From Bacillus sp. FJAT-29790 (GTDB lineage: Bacteria; Bacillota; Bacilli; Bacillales; Cytobacillaceae): a stretch of 64,000 nt of DNA. A model generated the notes under the pieces. That model was not told the DNA's origin. It made no database searches and saw only the letters and a list, made by a program, of their open reading frames with translations. Below are positions 26,294 to 34,586 of the stretch, piece after piece; positions within the stretch are counted from its first letter, which is position 1, and each line of letters opens with the position of its first letter. The position numbers and the translations under genes are program-made. The DNA is taken from NCBI RefSeq assembly GCF_019039215.1, contig NZ_JAHNZZ010000001.1, positions 629,740-693,739 of the forward strand, read 5' to 3'.

Positions 26294-28159
26294 ATGAGAA
26301 TAACAGAGTTGTTAACGAGAGATACAATACTTCTCTCTGTGACCGGAACTGGCAAGCTGGATGCCATTAACGGTCTTGTAGATACGCTTGATAAAGCGGG
26401 TAAATTAAATGATCGCAATGCGTTTAAAGAAGCGATTTTAACAAGAGAAGGACAAAGTACAACCGGAATCGGTGACGGCATCGCAATTCCTCATGCAAAA
26501 ACGAAGGCAGTAAAAGAAGCGGCGATCGCTTTTGGAAAATCGGTTGCAGGTGTCGATTATGAATCACTTGACGGCCAGCCAGCTCATTTATTCTTCATGA
26601 TTGCGGCTCCAGAAGGCGCAAACAATACGCATTTGGAAGCGTTGTCTCGTCTATCTTCAATTTTAATGAATGATGAAGCCCGAAAGAAATTAATGGATGC
26701 TGCAAGTGAAGAGGATATTCTTTCAATCATTGATAGTTATGATGAGGAAGAAGAAGAGGAAGATCAAAACATTGCGGGCAGTAAACGTTTTATCGTCGCG
26801 GTTACGGCATGCCCGACTGGAATTGCCCATACGTATATGGCCGCGGACTCGTTAAAAGCAAAAGCAGCTGAATTGGGTGTTGATATTAAAGTTGAGACAA
26901 ACGGTTCTAGTGGCGCAAAAAATGTTTTGACGAAAGATGAAATAGCAAACGCCACAGCAGTTATTGTTGCGGCCGATACGAAAGTGGAAATGGAACGATT
27001 CAGCGGCAAACATGTGCTGCAAACAGCCGTTGCAGACGGGATCCGCAAACCAAAGGAACTGATTGAAAAGGCACTTGAACAGGATGCTCCTATTTATCGT
27101 GGCGGAAATGGAAACAGTGGTGCAACAGAAGGCCAGAAAGAGCAAAAAGCTGGCATCTATAAGCACTTAATGAATGGTGTTTCCAATATGCTTCCATTCG
27201 TTGTCGGGGGCGGAATTTTAATCGCGATCTCATTTATGTTCGGCTATAATGCATTTGACCCTAATGATCCATCCTATCATCCAATTGCAGATGCACTCAT
27301 GACGATTGGCGGGGGAAATGCATTCGGATTAATCGTGCCAATTCTTGCTGCATTCATTGCAATGAGTATTGCTGACCGGCCTGGATTTGCTGCTGGAGCT
27401 GTTGGCGGTATGTTGGCTGCGAGCGGTGGCGCAGGTTTTCTTGGCGGAATTATCGCTGGTTTCCTTGCAGGATATTTAGTTGTTGGTTTGAAAAAAGCTT
27501 TTGCGGGATTGCCTGCTTCTCTTGAAGGGATAAAAACGATTTTACTTTACCCGTTACTTGGAATTGCGTTAACTGGATTTTTGATGCTTTATGTTGTCAA
27601 TAAGCCAGTAGGGGCTCTTAACACAGCTATTACAGAGTGGCTTTCAGGTTTAGGAACTGGAAATGCTGTTTTACTAGGTGCCGTTTTAGGCTTAATGATG
27701 GCATTTGATATGGGTGGCCCGGTAAATAAATCAGCATATGTATTTGGAACTGGTTTACTAGCAAGTGGTGTATACGAACCGATGGCTGCGATCATGGCCG
27801 CTGGAATGGTACCGCCACTGGGAATTGCTTTAGCAACTACGATTTTTAAAAGCAAATTTACAAAGCAAGAAATTGATGCTGGAAAAACAAACTATATTAT
27901 GGGCTTTTCGTTTATTACGGAGGGTGCCATTCCTTTTGCTGCCGCTGATCCGCTGCGCGTGATACCTTCGATTATGATTGGATCTGCTGTTTCGGGTGCG
28001 ATTTCGATGATGGCGCATATCGGATTAAGGGCACCACATGGTGGAGTATTTGTCGTGCCTCTCGTTGAAGGTTCATGGCTTGTTTATTTATTCGCTATTA
28101 TCATTGGTGCTGTTGTCTCTGCTCTTTTAATCGGATTCTTAAAAAAGCCAATTAAATAA
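26294..28159 (+). CDS. fruA: fructose-specific PTS enzyme IIABC
   Basis: The 621-residue transporter imports fructose while phosphorylating it to fructose-1-phosphate. Domain order is IIA (1-145, phospho-His about 67 in GIAIPHAKT), an acidic linker (150-157), IIB (about 163-260, phospho-Cys about 173 in VTACPTGIAHTY) and IIC (about 290-620) with many membrane helices and the motif GGPVNKSAYVFG. AAAGGGGAG precedes ATG 26294. It completes the fruR-fruK-fruA operon, with a cre site upstream and a terminator downstream. Confidence 0.96.
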   Translation: MRITELLTRDTILLSVTGTGKLDAINGLVDTLDKAGKLNDRNAFKEAILTREGQSTTGIGDGIAIPHAKTKAVKEAAIAFGKSVAGVDYESLDGQPAHLFFMIAAPEGANNTHLEALSRLSSILMNDEARKKLMDAASEEDILSIIDSYDEEEEEEDQNIAGSKRFIVAVTACPTGIAHTYMAADSLKAKAAELGVDIKVETNGSSGAKNVLTKDEIANATAVIVAADTKVEMERFSGKHVLQTAVADGIRKPKELIEKALEQDAPIYRGGNGNSGATEGQKEQKAGIYKHLMNGVSNMLPFVVGGGILIAISFMFGYNAFDPNDPSYHPIADALMTIGGGNAFGLIVPILAAFIAMSIADRPGFAAGAVGGMLAASGGAGFLGGIIAGFLAGYLVVGLKKAFAGLPASLEGIKTILLYPLLGIALTGFLMLYVVNKPVGALNTAITEWLSGLGTGNAVLLGAVLGLMMAFDMGGPVNKSAYVFGTGLLASGVYEPMAAIMAAGMVPPLGIALATTIFKSKFTKQEIDAGKTNYIMGFSFITEGAIPFAAADPLRVIPSIMIGSAVSGAISMMAHIGLRAPHGGVFVVPLVEGSWLVYLFAIIIGAVVSALLIGFLKKPIK

Positions 28160-28161
28160 CA

Positions 28162-28200
28162 CATTAAAAAGCCGGTAAGCAATTTACCGGCTTTTTAATG
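28162..28200 (+). terminator. terminator of the fru operon
   Basis: CATTAAAAAGCCGGTAA pairs with TTACCGGCTTTTTAATG around a small loop. Confidence 0.93.
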
Positions 28201-28355
28201 TTAAAAATATTTCATGTAGTTAGAGCAATAGCAGCAGATCGATTTTTTGCGAAAATTTAAGTTGTTTTTTAAACGAAAATCTACATGAAAAGGTTGGCAT
28301 AAAAACCCGCTTTGTATTATATGCTCTTATGAGTATGTCTGAGAGGGGAGATTGT

Positions 28356-29153
28356 GTGGTTGCAGGTTTTGAAAAAGCTGCTAAATTTGAACATGGATTC
28401 TGGCTGCAAATATTAGGGGATCATGCCCGCTTTATCCATGATTCATTGGCACCGCAAGAAAAAGAATTCATTGAAACTGCGAATGGGTTTATCCGAACAT
28501 TCGACCAACTGCTTGGCAGAGTTGGAGTGGGCGATTTAGTAGAACTGAGTGTGAAAGCTGAAGATGAGACATTAAAATTGAGAGAATTTAAACTGAAAAT
28601 CTTAGAGCGTCACCTTGTTGGTAAAGTTAAAATTCATCTTGGGCCCGTATTTTTTAACCATATGGTGAACGAATTAGAGGAATACTTAATTGTATTAAAA
28701 TATTTGAAAAAGGGAGAGGCTCCTCCAGTATTTCACGAGCTGCATCATCATTTAATTTGGTTATTAGATGCGGCTGGACATGCGGGGGCTATATCTAGCA
28801 ATATGGCCTGGGTTGAAACAGGCATTAAAAAGTCAATCGACGAATATTTGAATCATTTTAAGGATTTTTATTTAAAAGCTGTTGAAATGACGGATTTTCT
28901 GCGTACAAATCTCACTTCATTCCCAGCACTTGATCTCTTTAATAAAGAGGTTTCTCTGGAAATGAAGCTGTTTATGAACTTTCTACATGAGATTGAGGAG
29001 CTAGGGCTTAGTAAAGAGGCTTTAGGTACATTTGCACCGCTCATGGCTGACCATATGTTCAGGGAAGAATGCTACTATTTGATGAAACTCGCTGAATCCA
29101 CCCAAGGGGATAAACCGGATTGTAATCCCGCAAAGCCACGTCTAAAAGAGTAA
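28356..29153 (+). CDS. DUF2935 protein, likely metal-binding helical bundle
   Basis: The product of about 265 residues is all-helical and rich in His and Glu placed in pairs typical of hemerythrin/ferritin-like bundles: FEHGFWLQILGDHARFI, FNHMVNELEEYL, LHHHLIWLLDAAGHAGAI and MADHMFREECYYLMKL. DUF2935 proteins of bacilli repeat one such bundle twice and are thought to bind iron; no function is established. GTG 28356 is preferred because GAGAGGGGAG stands just before it; the frame is open to 28329. Single gene. Confidence 0.82.
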   Translation: MVAGFEKAAKFEHGFWLQILGDHARFIHDSLAPQEKEFIETANGFIRTFDQLLGRVGVGDLVELSVKAEDETLKLREFKLKILERHLVGKVKIHLGPVFFNHMVNELEEYLIVLKYLKKGEAPPVFHELHHHLIWLLDAAGHAGAISSNMAWVETGIKKSIDEYLNHFKDFYLKAVEMTDFLRTNLTSFPALDLFNKEVSLEMKLFMNFLHEIEELGLSKEALGTFAPLMADHMFREECYYLMKLAESTQGDKPDCNPAKPRLKE

Positions 29154-29185
29154 TTAACAGCCACCTTTTAGGGTGGCTGTTAATT
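29152..29185 (+). terminator. hairpin after the DUF2935 gene
   Basis: AATTAACAGCCACC and GGTGGCTGTTAATT form a perfect 14-bp stem immediately at the stop codon. The T-tract is weak. Confidence 0.75.
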
Positions 29186-29298
29186 GAAGTTGTAATCTTC
29201 TAAATAAGTCCAATTACGCTACAACAATACTTTAAATGGAAACAGAAAGCACAGTAGATATTAACAAAACCGAAGATAAATTCAAGATTTTCACACTG

Positions 29299-30564
29299 CT
29301 ATTTCGCTTCTCCCTCATCCGGTTTAATCGCCATAAACGTAGCAATGACGGCTAGAATTGCCAGTCCGCTTAAAATGTAAAAGAGTGATTTCTCAGCATT
29401 CTTCATTAAAACCGCGATTACAGGCGGGCCGGCGGCTACCCCAATAAATCTCATAGAGCTATAAATGGATGTTATCGTTCCCCTTTCTTTTTTTTCAATT
29501 CCAACAGTAATTAAGGCATCCAAACATGGCAAGGCAATACCAATGCCAATTCCACTAAACACGAATAACATAATCATAAACCACATGCCATTTGAGAAAC
29601 TAAGGACGGCAACAGAAATAGCCAGCAGGACAGATCCCCCAAAAATAATCCACTTCATTAAGTTTTTTTTCTCTTTAATCACTTTACCTGTCACATAGGA
29701 GGAAATACACAATGCACCTAATGGAACAGCGAGGAGGAATCCTTTTTTAATATTTTTTATATCATAAGTCTTTTCCAGAATCTCTGACAAATAAAACAGG
29801 ACCCCGAAAAGTACAAACATTAAAATAACGCCAATGATAAAAATGGCGAATAACCATCTTCCATTATTTTTAAAGGTGTTTTTTATGTTTTGGATAAATT
29901 CCTTGAATGGTAACGGTTCTTCTTTTGCTTTAGGCGTCTTGACTAAAAATAAAACAAGCAATATCGAAATGGTGCAAAAAACAGGAAATGAAAAGAACGG
30001 TAAATACCAAATGAAGCCTGCTAAAAATGCCCCAAGAATTGGGCTTAATACTTTACCAAAAGTATTGGATGTTTCGATCATGCCGAGAGAACTGCTTACT
30101 TCTTCATCACTTTTGAACATGTCGCCAATCAATGGCATGACAATTGGGGCTGCACCTGCAGCACCAACTCCCTGAAGAGCCCGCCCAGCTAATATAAGCC
30201 AGTATGGATCATCCATTTTCCATGCTGCCCAGCCGGATATGAGGCCTCCAATCCCAGCAATGAATAGACTTGGAATGATCACTTTTTTCCTTCCAACATA
30301 GTCGGACAAACATCCGGCAACTGGTATTAACAGAATGGCAACGATGGAGTAGACCGTTAAGATCATACTCGCTTGAAACGCTGAAATATTTAGCTTTTTT
30401 TCCATGGCAGGCAAGACAGGGATCAGCATCGAATTTCCAAGTGTCATTACAAGTGGGATCGAAGCAAGCGAAAGGATGGCCCATTTCTGATTTTTTACAT
30501 TGTCTCTGGACTGCATCCCTTGAACTTTCTTGCTTCCAGATTGTAATTTTTCAACATGCTCCAT
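29299..30564 (-). CDS. MFS multidrug-type exporter (DHA1, 12 helices)
   Basis: The 421-residue transporter has 12 membrane helices. It shows DHA1 antiporter features: the helix 2-3 loop GCLSDYVGRKKVII (motif A), and the helix 4-5 region GRALQGVGAAGAAPIVMPLIGDM, which resembles the drug/H+ antiporter pattern. A central hydrophilic loop lies around residues 200-225. Closest general resemblance is to YmfD/Bmr-like exporters; a siderophore or drug is the likely cargo, but nothing local tells which. The frame is open to 30594; ATG 30564 (MEHVEKLQ) is preferred after GGAAAGGAAAGAATCA. Confidence 0.85.
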   Translation of the reverse strand: MEHVEKLQSGSKKVQGMQSRDNVKNQKWAILSLASIPLVMTLGNSMLIPVLPAMEKKLNISAFQASMILTVYSIVAILLIPVAGCLSDYVGRKKVIIPSLFIAGIGGLISGWAAWKMDDPYWLILAGRALQGVGAAGAAPIVMPLIGDMFKSDEEVSSSLGMIETSNTFGKVLSPILGAFLAGFIWYLPFFSFPVFCTISILLVLFLVKTPKAKEEPLPFKEFIQNIKNTFKNNGRWLFAIFIIGVILMFVLFGVLFYLSEILEKTYDIKNIKKGFLLAVPLGALCISSYVTGKVIKEKKNLMKWIIFGGSVLLAISVAVLSFSNGMWFMIMLFVFSGIGIGIALPCLDALITVGIEKKERGTITSIYSSMRFIGVAAGPPVIAVLMKNAEKSLFYILSGLAILAVIATFMAIKPDEGEAK

Positions 30565-30747
30565 TGATTCTTTCCTTTCCTTAAACGTAATCAAACTTAA
30601 TATTAATATGAGCTAATAAACGAAAAACTAGAATGGAAAACAGCTTACTTTTTATGGGAAGTTTTAGATAGGAAATTAATGTTTGGCTTTGGGATGATAA
30701 AAAGGATAAAATAGGAAAAAACAGATAGAGATATGGGGTGCGGAATA

Positions 30748-31386
30748 ATGGAGAGGAAAATCATTGCATTAAATATTGGGAGAGCCGGGCTGCATCTATG
30801 GAAGGGGACAACGGAAAAATCTGCAATCGGGAAAAAGCGGGTAAATGAAGCCCATTTGACAAAGAATGGATTCCGAGGAGATTTTGTCGCCAATCGAGAA
30901 GTTCATGGTGGACCTGAGAGAGCCGTTTGTTTATATCCGTTCGAACATTATCAGCAATGGGAAAGGGAATTTAACAAGTCATTTCAGCTGCCTGCATTCG
31001 GTGAAAATGTTTGTGTGGAAAACATGTTAGAGCGTGACGTTTATATTGGAGATACATACTCCTTCGGCGAGGCAATCATCCAAGTTTCTCAAGGGCGAAT
31101 TCCATGTGCAACCATTTCAAAGCATAATCGCGAAGATAAACTGCTTAAAAGGGTCGTTGAAACAGGCTATACAGGGTATTTTTTCCGTGTACTCCAAGAG
31201 GGGCTGGTTTGTGAGGATTCGTACTTAAAATTACTAGATAGAACCCAAGAAAAATTTTCAGTTCTCACAGGAAATCATATTATGTTTTATAACCGGCAAA
31301 ACCGGAAAGTAATCGAGGAGTTCCTTGAGGTTGAGGAGCTTGCAGAGGTTTGGCGAGTGAAATTCATTAACACATTAAATGAATAA
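30748..31386 (+). CDS. MOSC-domain protein (YiiM/YflK-like)
   Basis: The 212-residue protein is a stand-alone MOSC domain, the fold shared with molybdenum cofactor sulfurases. Seen are GFRGDFVANREVHGGPERAVC, the VYPF-like CLYPFEHYQQW and the conserved Cys segment ISQGRIPCATISKH-like QVSQGRIPCATISKH. YiiM-type members reduce N-hydroxylated substrates using Moco. The start is ATG 30748 after GGGGTGCGGA. Divergent from the MFS gene, spacing about 180 bases. Confidence 0.88.
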   Translation: MERKIIALNIGRAGLHLWKGTTEKSAIGKKRVNEAHLTKNGFRGDFVANREVHGGPERAVCLYPFEHYQQWEREFNKSFQLPAFGENVCVENMLERDVYIGDTYSFGEAIIQVSQGRIPCATISKHNREDKLLKRVVETGYTGYFFRVLQEGLVCEDSYLKLLDRTQEKFSVLTGNHIMFYNRQNRKVIEEFLEVEELAEVWRVKFINTLNE

Positions 31387-31472
31387 GCTGTTTTCGCAAA
31401 TTTTGTTGTGTTTTTATAATAAGATTTATTATCTCGAAAAATAGGTAATCAGTCACAAAAAAAAGGTTCATG

Positions 31473-31638
31473 GTGACCGAAAGCTCGTCGAAAAGAGAAA
31501 ACGGTCACACAAAGAGGGCATAAGTGCCCGAAATCTCGTCGGAAAGAGGAAAACGGTCACTCAAAGGGGGGATAAGTGTCCGAAATCTCCCTTGAAAGAG
31601 AAAAACGGTCACACAAAGGGGGGGATGGTGCCTGAAAA
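31473..31638. repeat. tandem repeat, three 51-52-bp units plus a partial fourth
   Basis: Units begin at 31473, 31524, 31576 and 31628 with GTGNCCGAAA or GTGCCTGAAA. They share CTCGTCG, AAAGAG, AAAACGGTCAC and CAAAG-GGG. Within each unit GTGACCG-like and CGGTCAC form an inverted repeat able to make a stem. Located between the MOSC gene and the trp promoter. No coding capacity. Confidence 0.85.
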
Positions 31639-31701
31639 CTATTTATATCATAAAGAAACAATCTTTTAGAAATGAGCCAATGAATAAAATAAAAAACCCC
31701 C

Positions 31702-31730
31702 TTGACATTTTCCATAATTGCGAATAATAT
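31702..31730 (+). promoter_or_regulatory. sigma-A promoter of the trp operon
   Basis: TTGACA (31702-31707), 17 bases, TAATAT (31725-31730). It directly precedes the first T-box. A TATAAT also overlaps at 31728 but with 20-base spacing. Confidence 0.8.
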
Positions 31731-31744
31731 AATAAGCAATATAA

Positions 31745-32025
31745 CGTACGGCGTTGACGAAGAGTAGTAGCTTAAACGGAAACTTTAGAGAGCTGATGGG
31801 TGGTGCAAATCAGTGTGGACGTTTTAGTGAATGGACTTCCGAGCCTCCAAACCGAACCTTTTTCAGTAGTAGGCTTTGGCGAACGGTCTCATCGTTACAA
31901 GGGACAGATATTCAAACGATTTTCGTTTTAATATCTGTTAAGTGAGCTGAATAATCAGCTAATGAAGGTGGCACCACGGGTCTCTCGTCCTTTTTAGACG
32001 GGGGGCTCTTTTTGTTTTTTCAAAA
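31745..32025 (+). promoter_or_regulatory. T-box riboswitch 1 (Trp specifier) with terminator
   Basis: AGAGAGCTGATGGGTGGTGC marks the Stem I region and GAATGGACTTCCGAG the specifier loop, with TGG (Trp) at 31832-31834. The T-box AAGGTGGCACCACGGGT is at 31964-31981. The terminator stem GGGTCTCTCGTC / GACGGGGGGCTC (31978-32009, with G-U pairs) is followed by TTTTTGTTTTTT. Uncharged tRNA-Trp should pair with the specifier and TGGC to open the antiterminator. Confidence 0.93.
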
Positions 32026-32061
32026 AAGTTATCATCCGTAATAAAATAAATAAATCAAATC

Positions 32062-32380
32062 GTTGAGTAAGAGGAGTACATTGATTTCACTTCGTTTCAG
32101 AGAACCAGGCGTTGGTGTGAGCCGGTACGAAGAGTCAATGGAATGGACTTACGAGAGACTTCTTGAAGGACAGTAGGGAAGTACGGATTTCCACCGTTAT
32201 AGGGATAGGGTATCGATTGAAGTGACATAATTACCATAGCCGTTTAGGCCAATGGGCATTCCATTTCATCCGTACCTGAAATAAGGGAGCAAAAGCCTTT
32301 GCTCTAAACTGAGGTGGCACCGCGGTCTGCAGATACGTCCTCTATACGCACAATTTTTGTGTGTATAGGGGACTTTTTTA
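32062..32380 (+). promoter_or_regulatory. T-box riboswitch 2 (Trp specifier) with terminator
   Basis: A second complete T-box follows about 40 bases after the first. The specifier loop GAATGGACTTACGAG has TGG at 32144-32146 and the T-box is GAGGTGGCACCGCGGT at 32311-32326. The terminator GTCCTCTATACGCACA / TGTGTGTATAGGGGAC is followed by TTTTTTATTTTT. Both leaders must be passed to reach trpE unless an unseen promoter lies between. Confidence 0.93.
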
Positions 32381-32406
32381 TTTTTATGCTGTGTGTTTTC
32401 CAATTT

Positions 32407-32553
32407 ATTAGCAAATATTCCGGTTTTATTAGCAGGTTTTCGCAATCTATTAGCAAATATTCCGGTTCTATTTGCAAGTTTTCGCAATCAATTAGCAAAT
32501 TCCCGGTTTCTATTCGCAAAGTACACAATTTGTTTGCAAATCCGCATGTCTAT
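32407..32553. repeat. seven units of a 21-bp periodic repeat between the T-box and trpE
   Basis: Units start at 32407, 32428, 32449, 32470, 32491, 32512 and 32533, exactly 21 bases apart. The first three begin ATTAGCA; later ones drift (ATTTGCA, ATTAGCA, ATTCGCA, TTTGCAA). Two alternating forms give a 42-base super-repeat (ATTCCGGTT and GTTTTCGCAATC). The repeat fills most of the trpE 5' leader after the second terminator. No hairpin of note. Confidence 0.88.
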
Positions 32554-32584
32554 CAACAACAACATTAAGTAAGGGGGAAAAGAT

Positions 32585-33991
32585 TTGGAAAAGTCAATTC
32601 AAGATCGATATATAGTTGAAGAGCTTGAGGGCGATACGTTAACACCGATCCTAATTTATCAGCGTATGAGCGGGAAGAAAAAATTCTTGTTTGAAAGCTC
32701 ATTAAAGCATGAAAAGTCCGGCAGGTATTCGTTTATAGGGGCGGATCCGGTGATGGAATTAAAGGGGGATGGGAACAACAGCATTGTAATCACAAACGAG
32801 GGGCAAGAAATAATCCACGAAAAGCCGTTGGAAGTATTGAAAAAACTCATGCCTGAAGACAGAATGAATGGGTTTGAGACATTTCCGTTTTGCGGGGGTG
32901 CAGTCGGCTATGTCGGTTATGATGTCATCGGACAATATGAGGATATTGGCCGTATTCCAAAAGATGAGTTGAATGTACCTGATGTCCACTTCTTATTTTT
33001 TGAAGATATCGCAGTATTTGATCATCTTGAACAAAAGGTTCATCTCGTTGCAACACCAGTAAAATCAAATACCGATATCGATGCTTTGAAACAACGGATC
33101 GTAAAAAGAAATGCTGAAATCAAAAACGGAGCAACCGGTAAAAATTCCGAAGATTCAAGGTTATCAGCATTTAAAGCCTCTACCCCAAAAGAAGATTTTA
33201 TCGAAAAAGTAAAAAAAGCCAAAGAGTATATTTTGGAGGGAGATATTTTTCAAGTCGTGCTATCCCAACGTCTGCAGGCAACGATGGATGGGGATCCATT
33301 TTCCTTTTACCGAAAGCTTAGGGTGCAAAATCCATCTCCGTATATGTATTATTTAGACTTTGAGGACTACGCTGTTGCTGGTACCTCACCAGAAAGCTTA
33401 ATCAAAGCGACAGATGGAAAAGTAACAACAAACCCGATTGCGGGCACAAGGCCAAGAGGGAAAAGTGAATTGGAAGATGAGCAGCTCGAGAAAGATTTGC
33501 AAGAAGACGAAAAAGAGCTTGCTGAGCATCGCATGCTTTTGGATCTTGGCAGAAATGATCTAGGCCGTGTATGTGAGTTTGGGTCTGTTCAAATTGAAAA
33601 ATACATGAAAATTGAGAAATATAAACATGTCATGCACTTAGTGTCAGAAGTCGGCGGGAAGCTGAAAGAGCCTAATTCAGCGATTGATGCTTTGATTTCC
33701 TGCTTGCCGGCCGGAACCGTTTCGGGAGCACCGAAAATTAGAGCGATGGAAATAATAAATGAGCTTGAGGATGTAAAGAGAGGGATTTATTCAGGTGCTG
33801 TCGGCTATTTTTCCGCAAATGGAAATATGGATTTTGCCCTTACGATCAGAACGATGATTATTAAAGACCAAAAGGCTTATATTCAGGCGGGAGCCGGAAT
33901 TGTGCATGATTCAATTCCTGAAAAAGAGTACGAAGAAACAATCCACAAACTAAAAGCTTTTTTGGGAGGGCAAGATGATCTTACTTATTGA
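32585..33991 (+). CDS. trpE: anthranilate synthase component I
   Basis: The 468-residue chorismate-using subunit makes anthranilate with ammonia delivered by TrpG. Seen are the Trp feedback-site motif (LFESSLKHEKSGRYSFIG, equivalent to LLES), PYMYYLDFEDYAVAGTSPE, the catalytic core GTRPRGKSELEDEQLEKDL and LLDLGRNDLGRV, and the C-terminal GAGIVHDSIPEKEYEE. Start is TTG 32585 after GGGGGAAAAGA. It overlaps trpG by 17 bases. Controlled by the tandem T-boxes; no TRAP-type GAG/UAG repeat leader was seen. Confidence 0.96.
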   Translation: MEKSIQDRYIVEELEGDTLTPILIYQRMSGKKKFLFESSLKHEKSGRYSFIGADPVMELKGDGNNSIVITNEGQEIIHEKPLEVLKKLMPEDRMNGFETFPFCGGAVGYVGYDVIGQYEDIGRIPKDELNVPDVHFLFFEDIAVFDHLEQKVHLVATPVKSNTDIDALKQRIVKRNAEIKNGATGKNSEDSRLSAFKASTPKEDFIEKVKKAKEYILEGDIFQVVLSQRLQATMDGDPFSFYRKLRVQNPSPYMYYLDFEDYAVAGTSPESLIKATDGKVTTNPIAGTRPRGKSELEDEQLEKDLQEDEKELAEHRMLLDLGRNDLGRVCEFGSVQIEKYMKIEKYKHVMHLVSEVGGKLKEPNSAIDALISCLPAGTVSGAPKIRAMEIINELEDVKRGIYSGAVGYFSANGNMDFALTIRTMIIKDQKAYIQAGAGIVHDSIPEKEYEETIHKLKAFLGGQDDLTY

Positions 33992-34586
33992 TAATTATGA
34001 TTCGTTTACGTATAACTTATATCAGTATTTTGGGGAATTGGGAAAGGAAATTGTGGTTGCAAGAAATGATCAGATTACGATTGAAGAGATTGAGAAGCTT
34101 AAGCCGGAAGCGATCGTATTGTCACCGGGACCTGGACGGCCGGAGCAGGCTGGCCTTTGTATAGATGTCATCAATAGCTTTTATGACCGGGTTCCAATCC
34201 TGGGGATCTGTCTTGGACATCAAGCGATTGGCTATGCGTTTGGCGCTATTATCAAGAAAGCCAAAAATATCATGCACGGAAAGGTTTCAAAGCTAAAACA
34301 TAATGGTTCTCATTTATTTCAATACATGCCACAGCCGATAGACGTCATGCGCTATCATTCACTCATCATTCAGTCAGGGACTTTGCCGGAAACCTTTCAA
34401 GTGCTAGCAAGATCGATGGACGATGATGAAATTATGGCAATCAAACATGAACACTATCCGCTTTTCGGGCTTCAATTTCATCCAGAATCAGTCGGAACAG
34501 CACAAGGTAAGCCCATTTTAGAGAATTTTTTACATGAAATTGAGAGGGGTAAGAACAATGAAAGTCATTCTGCAACGATTGTCTGA
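33975..34586 (+). CDS. trpG: anthranilate synthase component II (glutamine amidotransferase)
   Basis: The 203-residue class I glutaminase supplies ammonia to TrpE. The catalytic Cys79 is in GICLGHQAIGYAFG, the oxyanion region is LSPGPGRPEQAG and the His-Glu pair is in FHPESVGT. It overlaps trpE by 17 bases and trpD by 29, indicating translational coupling. In B. subtilis this role is played by pabA outside the trp operon; a trpG inside the operon, as here, is the arrangement of many other bacilli. A dual folate role cannot be excluded. Confidence 0.94.
   Translation: MILLIDNYDSFTYNLYQYFGELGKEIVVARNDQITIEEIEKLKPEAIVLSPGPGRPEQAGLCIDVINSFYDRVPILGICLGHQAIGYAFGAIIKKAKNIMHGKVSKLKHNGSHLFQYMPQPIDVMRYHSLIIQSGTLPETFQVLARSMDDDEIMAIKHEHYPLFGLQFHPESVGTAQGKPILENFLHEIERGKNNESHSATIV

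Noticed and set aside
31473-31638. CRISPR-like repeat before trp
   Set aside because: Units of 51-52 bases are similar over their full length, so there are no spacers.
32407-32553. CRISPR array
   Set aside because: Units are contiguous 21-mers that drift in sequence; there are no constant repeats separated by unique spacers and no cas genes.
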